A stretch of DNA of 64,000 bases from Diprion similis (taxonomy: Eukaryota; Arthropoda; Insecta; Hymenoptera; Diprionidae): positions 26,747,025 through 26,811,024 of the forward strand of contig NC_060108.1 in the NCBI RefSeq assembly GCF_021155765.1, written 5' to 3'. Position numbers and translations under genes: made by a program. Each line of letters starts with the position of its first letter. Within the stretch, counting starts at the first letter, position 1. The notes beneath the pieces are model-generated. The model had not been told where the DNA came from. It did not search any database and worked only from the letters and a program-made list of their open reading frames with translations. Below are positions 22,167-32,857 of the stretch, in pieces.

Positions 22167-25100
22167 CTGAAAGCACATTAATGATTTTTGCAAACCATAT
22201 TTGAAAGCAGGTATGGGAACTACGGAATGTGTCTCGTCGAAGAAGTTGTGAAAATGAAGGAAACAATTTCGGGACAGTTCTTCACTTACGCTAAATTTGA
22301 CAAATTACACTATCAATTGTTGAATAATCATCAAAACTTCAGCTTCGATTAATGCGGGAGAAATAAGACGAAAAAGAATCCTCGGAGTTCGTGACTTTCA
22401 ATTAGTTTCATGTAATCTCTACACGGAGTGAATAAAAAAAAAAACAGATTTTACTCAAAACTAAAGGACAAGAAAGATGCATCAGGTTTTTAATTGGTAC
22501 CGTGTACCTTATACATTATGAAATGCAGAATCTGCGTCAGAGTAAAATCTGCTACATTTATGGTAAATTTTTTCTGCAGTTCTGATTACAATCTTCTCTT
22601 CTTCTTTTTCCGTGTATTACGAGTATATAAACACGTTTTCAGCTACATACTGACGGGTTATTCACTCGTCGGTTATGGATGCGGTGAATCCCAAGCATGC
22701 GGCTTGTTTAATTTCAATAACAAAGAATAATTCTCACGTACGCGGCGAGTCCTTCGTTTCTTTCCTACACTTCAATATTGCATAACTCTTTTGATGCTTG
22801 CGGTTCCTTTTCTTTTACTTCAAAAAACTTAAATCACTCATCTGGATAATAGCATATGAATTATTGAAGAGTATAATTTTTCCCTAAAAAAGAATTGCTC
22901 GCGGTATTCAAGTGTACGACTACTCCTAATTACAACAGCCAAATTACGTCATTGTTAAACAAATTTCTATCTACGCACATATCTTTATGTTCAATAGCAA
23001 CCATCGAGCGAAACACATAATGCGTAATAAGTGTGTCGCACAATTTATGCACGTATGAATACAAGATAAGTTTGGAAAGTGACGTATGTCATACACGTGT
23101 ACAGTCGTGGGGAATAGTGCAAAAATCAATTATTTATACTAAAGGCTGTGGGGCTGCCCTACATACGCGACTATTGGAACTGGAACGTCTTTCTGTTTAT
23201 ATCGTAAGCCTAAAGATATTTTTTTGTCCCTTCGACGGATCTACTGATACTATTGTCGAAGGCAAATATGTTTCACAATTAACTATACTTAGGAATTACG
23301 AAAGCAAGAAATCGTGGCATTTTTAGTTTATGCCAAATTTTGAAAAAATTACTGGAACATGAAGTAGAATTTTTCGGTTTATTATTTTCATGAATAAATT
23401 AAATAAACCTTGCACAGGATAATTGCAAATAATTATTGTGAAACTTAGAAGTTCTCGAAAAAAAAAAACAACTTTAATTACGTTACACCAGATATTTTGC
23501 TACTTTTGTTTGAAAAATAATTTCAGATACACACATTTACGATTCAATTGCAGGAACGAATAAATGAAGAAAATTACAAATTTCACGAAAAAATTTACAG
23601 AACTAACATGTACGCACGAGTCTAGAGTAAAAGAAGTTTCTTGGAGAAATTCTTCGCAGAATTTTGTGAAATATAAAAACGGTCGAGTGTTAGAACGACT
23701 AAGTCGACTAAAAAAATATACATTTTGCAAGAATAATCACGATGAATTTTGCAGTGAAGATACGAAAACGTTGAAGTGCGTACAGAGTGCGAGAGAATTG
23801 TTGCAGGGAATCGAATTAATTTTCCTTATACCTTATTCCGTATCTGGGACGCTGATTTAAGGTCGAAAAATCCATTCGACCGACGCCTAAATTGTGTGTG
23901 TGAATTTGCTTTTAAGTGTACAAAGTGTCTGCTCGACTGGTTCAGAAACCAGCGGGCAGTTTGCCTGCGTCGCGTTTGGACGTCACGCGTCGAATGACGA
24001 CGCCTGGCGTCGCGATGCGCCGTTTGTGGGATCTACACGTATAGCAGGGTTGTAGGTATAAGGTATGTACGCGTATCGGTGTATGTACCTCTAATTTGCT
24101 AAATAATATCGATTCCTTATTCATTATTCGGTTAGGAGAAGAATGGAGCTGCAATTCAACATCAAAGAATTTAATTACAAACCTGTAATTCACGCTTTGC
24201 TCGCGGTTATCGCTGCATCACAAAATTTCAATTTTACTCTCCCTGCCGGCATCGATTTGACGAAAATTTAATCGGAACTAGTAAATAACGGTGAAAAATT
24301 CTGAGGGTGAAATAATCTGAACAAACGTTGGACCGAAATAAATTTTCCGTTAGATGCAGCTGTAACGCATATATAACTGACGACAAGTGGGGGAAAAAAA
24401 TTTGGGCAAAAAACTGACTGTCAAGCAGTTGGTAAAGAAAGAAGTTAAAAAAAATTTCTATATTATTTGCTTACGTAGGATGAAAAAAATCGAACATAGA
24501 TCGTTAGCTCAAGGCTGGGAGAATAATGATCGACCATCGGCAAGTAAATATATTCATTTACAAGTGTTTACTTTCCCACGATTCGCGATTGCCTGTAAAG
24601 TGAATCTGAGAATTTACTTTTTTCGCCGGTGATTTCCCGCCCGGCTAGTGACGCGTTCGTTTGGTCAGAGGCAAGAAAAGAATAAAAAATCCCACGTTTG
24701 ATACACGACGTTGATTAAAACGGTTTCTCTCCAACCTTGTGGGATCGCCGCAGGCGTTAATAATGCTTCCTGTCTCAATTTGAAATAGGAAATTAAACTA
24801 TTTTTCGTGAAATGAATTAACCGAAATGGAATTGTATTGAAATTAGAATTCTTGAAATTTTTATCAATCAAAAGTCATAATAATTTTTTTCGATTCTATG
24901 CTTTCTAACCAAGTGCTTTAATTTTAATTAAAACCTATTACCGTAACTACTAATCAGCGCTTACCTTTCATCGCAGTAACGTACAGATCCGTACAATTTT
25001 TTCTTTTCTACTTTTAAATTATTTCTTATTATCTGTGATACGACGAATTCGAGTCTGAGATATTCAAAGACGTACTTATGAAACGTGCTCTATAGTTTCC

Positions 25101-25600
25101 TATCCAAACGATTTTGTAGAGTCGAGTATGAACATAAACAGCTGCAATTACTTATTGAAACCCGCGGTGGGAAGGCCAGTCGATATATTTTCTACATAGT
25201 GCAATGACACATCGACCCTCTGCCGACATTCCAGCTCGACAATTCTTTAAATTTCATCGCGCGATATAGAATATTCGACGAATTTTACACCCCAAAAATC
25301 GACACAAAGATTCTTCGGGAATTAATTACTCCACTTTATATAATCCGAACAGTTTTTCCATGCAATCGATTAAATTTCAAGGTAATTTCCCAAGAGGATT
25401 CGGACAATAAAATCCACCCGCTCAACTACTTTTTGGTATAAGAAAATCCGAAGATTTTAGTTCCGATCGACGTTCCAAGTGACGGGTAAATTACAACTGC
25501 AGGTAATGGCGGTACGCTGTACGTAGTCAGCTCATTGTCAGTCGCCCCTACAGTGTTTAATTATTAAAAGTGATAAGCGCACATCCAGGAAGGCATGGGG
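22167..25600. other. Intergenic, no gene recognised
   Basis: The 5' region of the ankyrin locus; it should contain its promoter and perhaps an untranslated first exon. Several ORFs of 70-100 codons on both strands lack splice logic, signal peptides or recognisable motifs. Base composition is strongly AT-rich. Confidence 0.5.
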
Positions 25601-25619
25601 TATGTATGATGCGCAAGGC

Positions 25620-25898
25620 CCAGCAAATTTTGCGGGGGGATTAAAACTTGGAAGGGTCAATATTTCGAATGGCCCATATGTCGAAATTTCAAACATACGA
25701 AAATAAAATAACGAAAGATGAATTGTTCGAAATCTTGATTTGCATCAGTGTCATTGATTAGTAGCCATTTTAATCAGCAAAACTTTCAAAAACGAAGATT
25801 TCGGAAAGTTCATCTTCCATTATTTTATTTTCACATGTTTGAAATTTCGGAATATGGGCCATTCGAAGTATTGACTTTTCCACCCCGAATTTTGCTGG
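25620..25898. repeat. Foldback (hairpin) repeat 1
   Basis: The two halves are imperfect reverse complements around about 25759. The outer ends are CCAGCAAA and TTTGCTGG; inside, TCGAATGGCCCATAT pairs with ATATGGGCCATTCGA, and GAAATTTCAAACAT with ATGTTTGAAATTTC. Arms are about 135 bp with almost no loop. This resembles a foldback MITE or a long-hairpin RNA source. Confidence 0.75.
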
Positions 25899-26037
25899 CA
25901 GATTTTGACTCGGCTTTCAAGCTTTCCGAATGTTCACTTACGAATAAGGTTCTCTCGCTGCCATTTTGTTTCGAATGAGATAACGGCTCTTGATAACTGC
26001 GTCAACCGCCGGAAATGATGGCACAACCAAGATAGAA

Positions 26038-26415
26038 TGGCAGGCGTGTCTCTGACTGAAAATGTTCACGTGTCAAATCGTATAATGTTTTGAAAGAATT
26101 CAGCCTCTAATTTATTACACATGATTTATTTTGGAAATTCGATAAAATACATGAGAAGAAATCAGATAAGAAATTAAAAAAACACACATCATCAGATGTA
26201 CTAGATCAAATATGACTAACTATATAGTCAACTATATCGATTTTGATCCAGTACATCTGACGATTCGTGCTTTTATAATTTATTATATGATTTCTTATAT
26301 ATTTTATGGGATTCACAAGGTAAATCACGAAATATATTACACGCTGAATCCTTTTAAAACATTTTATGATCTAACACTCATGAAAATTTTCGGTAGGGAT
26401 CAACTCTGACTGCCA
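26038..26415. repeat. Foldback (hairpin) repeat 2
   Basis: A second imperfect inverted repeat centred near 26224, unrelated to the first. TCAGATGTACTAGATCAAA pairs with the mirror around 26245-26265 (TTTTGATCCAGTACATCTGA). Further out, ATAAAATACATGAGAAGAAATC and ATGTTTTGAAAG also have counterparts on the right side. Arms are about 170-185 bp. Confidence 0.72.
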
Positions 26416-27162
26416 GGCAGTTGATTTTTCTTCTGGCGAATATGTTGCTGAAATTGCTTTGCTGGCGAAGTTCGACCTGAATTATGGACGATGATACAGG
26501 CGCTAATTTGGCTGATAATGAGAGGCCGAAACAACATGACACAACATATATATAACAGATAGAATAATAATTGTGCTTAATAATTTTATCAGTATGAGCC
26601 AGACGAATTATGTATATTATTCACCCTAATTCGTTACCTCACTCCGGTAGAGTCAGAGTTGAAAATTTTTATTAGAATATTGTAGTTTGTTGTTAGCAAC
26701 CGGGGTTCTAGCTGCTTCGCGAGTAATACAGCAAACTCATGGATCGAAGGTGAGGGAAAGCAACACGTGGCGCAGGAAAGCTTCGCGGCTTGCAAGCTTT
26801 CTGGAATTACGTCGATCAAATCTAGCCGCACATATTTTTGAATCACGGCGAAAATGATTCTCCGCGATGCCTTTTCAGTGCGAAAATTTAGGAATTTGCG
26901 ACATTGTAGAAGAAAATTAAACGACTGATAACTTGAAAGAAAAAAAAATAATTTTACTCGTCAACACTGCCGGCTGTACGATCAGATATTTGATATTCGT
27001 AATTGCAGTTTACTTTGGTAACTCGGTACCGCTCAGAAATGTGCTTGATTGGCTAAATTAAAACCGAATCGCAGACTCAGCACAGCCGATTCTAGAGTCT
27101 CTGATTCGAAGTAGACTGCAGTTGTATTCGTTCCTCGATAGTGCAGACGTTAAATTTGCAGA
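26416..27162. other. Upstream region of 3D-domain gene
   Basis: No gene seen. It includes the presumed promoter of the gene starting at 27163; no convincing TATA box was identified. Confidence 0.4.
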
Positions 27163-28808
27163 ATGTTCGTCACGAATTATTTCCTCTTCATTTCCGGGTT
27201 ACTCGGGGCGGTTTGCATCGGTGAGTTTGTTCAAATCCATACTTTACCTAATTATTCTTACATTGTGCATTTTATTTTTTTCTTATATTTTCTTCTCACA
27301 TTTTCTTCTACCTAATTACTGTGCAGCGGGAATTGCTGAATCCGTGACATCCAAATGTTCCGGTCGACCGCATTACAACGTTTCATTGACCGCCTATTAT
27401 CCCGACTTCAACAGCGGTTTTGAATCCGATTACTTGGACGCCAGAGGGAAGAAATTGCGACCATTGCAGGTGAGAACTGCGCCAGGAAATTAATTGTTTC
27501 AAATAAGCTGCATACTGCGGATGCAGCTGAAATATGTTCGCAATATGCGATAAATCGTGGAAAATTGATTATTCACTATTTAGATCGGAGTAATATAGCG
27601 AACAAATTGCGCAATTGATTCCGCAATTTGACGGTATAATAACATTGTAAAAATTACCCATCTCATTGCAAAAACTTGAGTTAGATTAGTTTAATACTTT
27701 TTTCCTCGGCTTTCGAATATGAATACAAAAACAAATTCGTATTTTCTTTTTGTTATCAATTTTAATTAATGACACGATGCTACAGAGATTACGAAGTATT
27801 TTTTCAATTACACATCTTTGTACCGACGTGCACAAGTTTCGGCTGCTTCTGACAAAGCTGCCGACATTTCGAGATTAAGCAAATCACGGTACAGCGTGAT
27901 TACCTAATTGTTAATTTGTTTCCGCCGAAGGCGATCAGTCGCGTGTACAAATGTACCGAACTCGGGACTTCACCGAGTCCTATCACATCGCATACTTTTC
28001 CACAAGCCCAAGTTCTGTAGAGTGATTTACGCGGTATGATACATGTGTGCAGCGCGCATACATTTGCAGTTCGGTTAAATTATAAACGTACATGCACGCG
28101 TTATACACCGTGTGTGACCACTTACGTAAACAGCTGCTTTTTATATGCATCAGGTTCGTTTCGTCGAGTGTTTTATCAAGCCGATCGGATGAGGTCGCGT
28201 CAGACTTTTTATTTCGTTGCCCACTGGAGTCTAAAGCGATTTCGGAAAGGTCGCGATGTGGCATCGCAGCTTCCTACGTAAATCATGCATGTTTAAGTTC
28301 CTTGGTTGCGAAGACTCCGATTAATCGCGTTTTTAGGAAAATAAGCAGCTGGAAGCATCGAAAAATTGTTATCAATGGACCCCGTGAAATCGTTTAAAAA
28401 CGGTTGCTTTTGTAGCAGTTATCATCTTTATTGATTAATTTCTCCAAGAGTTTCATTTTCATCCCCACTCCCTTGATTCTGTTTTGCAGAATTTCCTCGA
28501 CGGGCGATGCGACTACGTCACCGTCGGGATGGACGAGGACCTCAACCTTGCTTACGGATCAAGCATCTGCGTTCCGGAGTTGAACGAACACTTCGGAATG
28601 AACATACCGTTTCAGGTGAGAATCTCGTATCTGGTATCACTTGGCCAGGTGATGAAAACAGGCTTAATTCGCAACGTTTTTACAGGTACGAGATCACGGT
28701 GCAAATTTGAAAGGCACTGGATTCTCGAGGATGGATATTTGCGTGAGGAGCGAAGAAGATAGCTATGACAAAGCCGTGAATGGAATAGTCACCATCTACG
28801 TGATCTAA
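27163..28808 (+). CDS. Small secreted 3D-domain (double-psi beta-barrel) protein
   Basis: Exons 27163-27220, 27327-27469, 28490-28615 and 28686-28808 join in phase to 149 residues. Residues 1-19 are a signal peptide (hydrophobic FLFISGLLGAVCI). The mature part has LTAYYPD, LDARGKKLRPLQ, VTVGMD, AYGSSICVPELN, PFQVRDHG, LKGTGFSRMDICV. The three aspartates Asp82, Asp112 and Asp126, the YG turn and the final R-x-D-x-C strand match the 3D (Asp-Asp-Asp) domain of bacterial MltA-type lytic transglycosylases and related RlpA/barwin-like double-psi barrels. Four Cys (30, 74, 94, 128) could form two disulfides, fitting a secreted form. The first exon is essentially the signal peptide. A role in binding or cutting polysaccharide or peptidoglycan is inference. 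It lies tail to tail with an amidase-type PGRP gene. I know no named insect gene for it. Confidence 0.78.
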
Positions 28809-28958
28809 CGGCGATATCTTTACTTTAAAAATATTTCAGGGGTTCCGATGTACGCAGGTTACGTTTATTCATTTATTTATAAAGTTTACAGAATCTGAGA
28901 GAATATCTAGATGCTATGTTTGTAATGACAGCAACACTTGATGTGGATTTGTATGTGT

Positions 28959-28964
28959 AATAAA
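28959..28964 (+). terminator. Poly(A) signal of 3D-domain gene
   Basis: AATAAA 150 bases after the stop at 28808. It lies 135 bases before the stop codon of the convergent PGRP gene. Confidence 0.55.
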
Positions 28965-29098
28965 ATACTTAGACTTTAAATTCCACCAACAGTCGTACCA
29001 CAATTAATGACAAACGCGTGTTTCTTTCTTCACAAGCCATGTGAGGTGTTCTTCATTCTGCATTATGACATCGGTTACTGATAACATTCTAATCACGG

Positions 29099-30791
29099 TT
29101 AACGCGAAGGATTGGACTGCCACCCTGGCCAGGTCTTTATCATATCGAAGAGCTTGTCGCCTGGGCAGGCAGTCTGTGCAGCTTGTTTGTGCCCTAGAAG
29201 GCCGTAAGTGTTCTTTATCTTGCCCAACTCAACCCCACATTGGATCAATCTCTTCGCGGCATTGACGGCGGCTGCTGCTGGTTCCCGATCTGTTGGAAAG
29301 GGGTGAATAGAAACATGATTAGCTATATTGAACCAGTAATAATTACGTATTACCGCAGTCGTGCACTTACTCATGAAATTCCCTATGAAGCTAATTCCGA
29401 TGCTTCTCGAGTTGAACGGCACTGTGTGGGCCCCACGTTTATCCCATCCCCGACCCTCGTAGATGTTGCCATCCTCGCCAACGAGGAAGTTGTACCCTAT
29501 GTCACTCCACGACCTTCTATCGATATGGTCGATCTGCCCGAACAACAATAGCGTGAAAAACAAGTAAAATTTCGTCCGAGGAGAGAGTTCTTTCCCTTTT
29601 CAAGGTGCAGTGATATTATGTTTTCGTCGTGAATAGAACCATTGAATGGAAAGTATATTGCGTCGGAAAACAGTCGGCGAACAGTGGAATTGGTGGATTT
29701 TCTCTATTCATATACGACGGTAGAAAGGTTATCGGGAATCGTTATTGGAAAAAAACATTCTCCGTATATTTCAACGATTGGGCCCATAATTAAGTGTACA
29801 AAACAGAGATTCAGCTGCGATTCCAACCAACTTAAACAATCGGGTGCACATGCTGAAATTCTGTCTTTAATATTCTGCCCACCTGAAAATTTCGGACTTT
29901 CGCCTGACATACGGCTTGATTGGAACAAGCTGTAGATGCTGTATGGTGGATAACTACGAATGGTGCAGGTGTGATTCGAAGGGGGCTGACATTCCCGTTA
30001 GCCTCACGAGCTCCCCATTGAGATCTTTTTATTATCGTTGGGCAATCTAAGGGATCGAGAATAAACAAATTTTTTCAGAAGTTTTCAATTTACAAAACGC
30101 CCTAATACGACCGCGCTAATATGATTTTTAGAATTCGATTCTGATCGTGAGCCTCATAAAGGATAGCAATTGGCCAGAGCATTTGCAACTGCGTGTAACG
30201 CAATCGATTTCTAGTGAGTGAACCTAGTTTTAACCCGTCAAGAATAATGTGTAGTAGCCAGAGTGATTTGCACATAACGTTACACATGTAATAATAATTA
30301 TGAAAATAATAATGTTAACTTCGTAACAGCTATTCTGTACAGTATATTCAATCATACGGCACGGCAGTCGTGGCTGCGTAATTACTCGAGGGTCACATAA
30401 TGTTTCCTGTACGAGGCTAGATTGAGCCAGATAAAATCTAGGATTTCCGCATTAAAACTAGACACTCAATTTTGCACTTTTTACGCATTTACAACAACTT
30501 TGTGCAGGAATTGTTTGGTGCAGTGGAATATGCACGATGGAAAAAAGACTTTCCGCCTAATTTTATTCCGTCTAAATGAGTCGTACATTTTTATTTTTAC
30601 GTCAATATATAATAACGCGAAATTGTCTTCTCCGTTTTTTTATTGTATATCTATCTCATATTTTTGACAAATTTTGACAAATTATGAAAAATAAATTTCT
30701 GCATCAATGTTCGAGACTCACCAGCGTTTGTATAGACGAAAGATTCCACTATAAGGAGGATCGCTGAAATTGTAAGAGCTGCACTATTCAT
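29099..30791 (-). CDS. Short secreted peptidoglycan-recognition protein, amidase type (PGRP-A)
   Basis: Minus-strand exons 30791-30722, 30046-29883, 29533-29371 and 29289-29099 join in phase to 195 residues. Residues 1-23 are a signal peptide, encoded by their own exon. One PGRP/amidase_2 domain follows: RSQWGAR, VVIHHT, WSDIGYNFLVG, YEGRGWDKRGAH, GISFIGNF, LLGHKQAAQTACPGD. The zinc ligands of T7-lysozyme-type amidases are present (His57, His166, Cys174), together with Tyr92. Non-catalytic PGRPs usually have Ser at the Cys position, so N-acetylmuramoyl-L-alanine amidase activity is expected. The GW pair at 107-108 is the form usually linked to DAP-type peptidoglycan. Short, secreted, catalytic PGRPs (SC/LB-like) dampen or tune immune signalling or kill bacteria. 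The subtype cannot be fixed from sequence alone. Confidence 0.92.
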
Positions 30792-30809
30792 CTTGACGTT
30801 TCGCAAGCT

Positions 30810-30814
30810 ACTGA
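30810..30814 (-). promoter_or_regulatory. Possible initiator of PGRP-A
   Basis: TCAGT on the minus strand, the insect initiator core, sits about 20 bases before the start codon at 30791. No good TATA box is at the usual distance. Confidence 0.35.
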
Positions 30815-30979
30815 TTGTGAGAATAACATTTGATACTTAAGGCAGACATGCCGACCATAGAAGAAGACGAATATAGCAGGACCGTAGGCATAGAACGGGA
30901 TGGAAGAACCAGAGATATTCGAGAGTTTAACTTGATAACGAGTATGGTTGGTAACACGAGCGACCTTTCATCTCGGCCC

Positions 30980-30990
30980 GGGGAATTACC
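30980..30990. promoter_or_regulatory. Possible NF-kappaB (Rel) site upstream of PGRP-A
   Basis: GGGGAATTACC resembles the insect Rel/Relish consensus with one mismatch. It lies about 170 bp upstream of the presumed start site of PGRP-A. Immune PGRP genes are commonly Rel targets; use here is inference. Confidence 0.3.
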
Positions 30991-32857
30991 TTGTATATTA
31001 CTTTCAATACGCATAACGAAAGAGTGCACAAACAGATTATCGTCTATCTACTTATACTATTTGCGTTTGTTCTATCCCTACTGTTCGGACTTTTGCATTC
31101 TCTGGATTCGCACATTACGATAAGTAATGTGCAAAACAAAAAAACGCACTTTGCTCACTGGTGATTTTAGTCATATTTACGCGATTTCTTGTTTGCATTA
31201 GCATTCCGACAAGCAACGGATCAATTGACTTTCTCATCGGCAGTTGTATTATGTAATTGCGGTATTTAATTAGTAACCTAATTTTCATCTTTAACAAACA
31301 TGCGTTTCTCTTGCTATCTCGTCCCAGATAACCCACATGTCGCTAAGTCGTCTTTCAGACGGGTTCGCGAAGAAGGCTTTTAGGAAAGTTGTTTGGCAAA
31401 ACTAGAAAACATCTTTTCGGATTAAACAGCATCTTTTTAAAAATCTTTTACAGTAGACATCTGTGTTGGTGTGGAGTGCGTCATTCGAGTTAGTCACATC
31501 AAGTTATTTTGTCTGATTAATGAATCGGTTATCAATAATAAAAAAAAAAAAAAAACCAACCATCAGCCTGTTACATACTATAAGTATCAGAATACCACGA
31601 ATTTATTTAAAAAACATTTTATTTAATCATCATAAATCACCAAATAAATTTTTGCGTGAGTGTAATATACATACATGTATAACATGTTTCACATGCAAAT
31701 AAAAAATGTATAGAATGTAATACGTGGGTAAAACTATAGGTCTACATTATATCGTTTCAACAAATTACACGATGTTACCTAATAATTGTTAGTGATTATA
31801 CAAGCTCTGGCCAATTATTGTGCAGATTTTATTGCAATACTTGAAGATGACTGACGCGTTGTAAAAATCGTTAGAACGTGACTACAAAGTGTATTCCGAA
31901 TGTCTAAAAGTGGCGATCATCGATAGAAGCGTTTTCAAATGCTTGAACTTTGGCGAAAGACAACAATTTGAAGAGCCCAAAACCAAATAAGACGACGAAT
32001 CAAAGTACATACAAGCAGATCATATTGGTTTCTATTAAAAACAGTAGAAACGGTAAGAAATACCTTTTCTCTACCATCATCCGCGGCACGAGCTGAATTG
32101 AGCCCATGGAAAGTAATTAACGGTAAGTGCAAAAGTAATTGCGAGCGCCAAAGCAAATCCCGCGAATAAATTTACGGATTTTATGATTCTCTTTGGAGTT
32201 GTGTATCGTAAGACTAGAGTATCGACATAGTGTACAATCTGACCGAGATAAGATGCAACAAACACGTAATCATCTCGGGGTTTCACCATAATTATTGTAA
32301 TTATCATTCGCAATATGCAACATGATACTCGTACAATCATCTGATACAAAGGTGGGTAGAGTGCATATAAGCTTTACTTCAATCTATAACGATTCTCGGG
32401 TCCTTAAATCACTGGATCACTTCCAACTTCAGGCATATACGTATAATTATTCATCTCCCATTTCTGATTATGTGTACACATTCTACATTAGTCACGAGGC
32501 TTGCGCGTATACATACATGTATAGAAAAGCTGTTTTCTCTTTTTCTAAAAGTATACATAATATTTATATTTTGTGGTATAAGACTGTCCTAGTTTATTCA
32601 TTATTTCGTATATTTTTATCTTCCATTTTTAATCTTTGTACTATTTCGTCGAGGCGTTTTGCTCATATACGTATATATTGTTCAAAACTCCTCTTATTTG
32701 GTATGTTTAATGGTGTAGGTAGAGTTTATAACGTGGTATACTACATCACCATAAAGTTTACAATATAAAATACTATTCAGATAATCCGATTCAACAAGCG
32801 TGCGGTCATACAAGGAATGAATGAATGGATCAATCAAGAAATCATCCGATCGATCGA
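30991..32857. other. Spacer between the two PGRP genes
   Basis: No supported gene. A minus-strand ORF near 32077-32349 has one hydrophobic segment (NLFAGFALALAITFALTV) but no homologue was recognised and no splice connection fits. The left part is the PGRP-A promoter; the right part is the PGRP-B 3' flank. Confidence 0.45.

Noticed and set aside
32077-32349. Minus-strand ORF with one membrane-like segment, considered as an alternative first exon for PGRP-A
   Set aside because: The ATG is far from the hydrophobic stretch, the frame stops before any donor, and PGRP-A already has a well-fitting signal-peptide exon.
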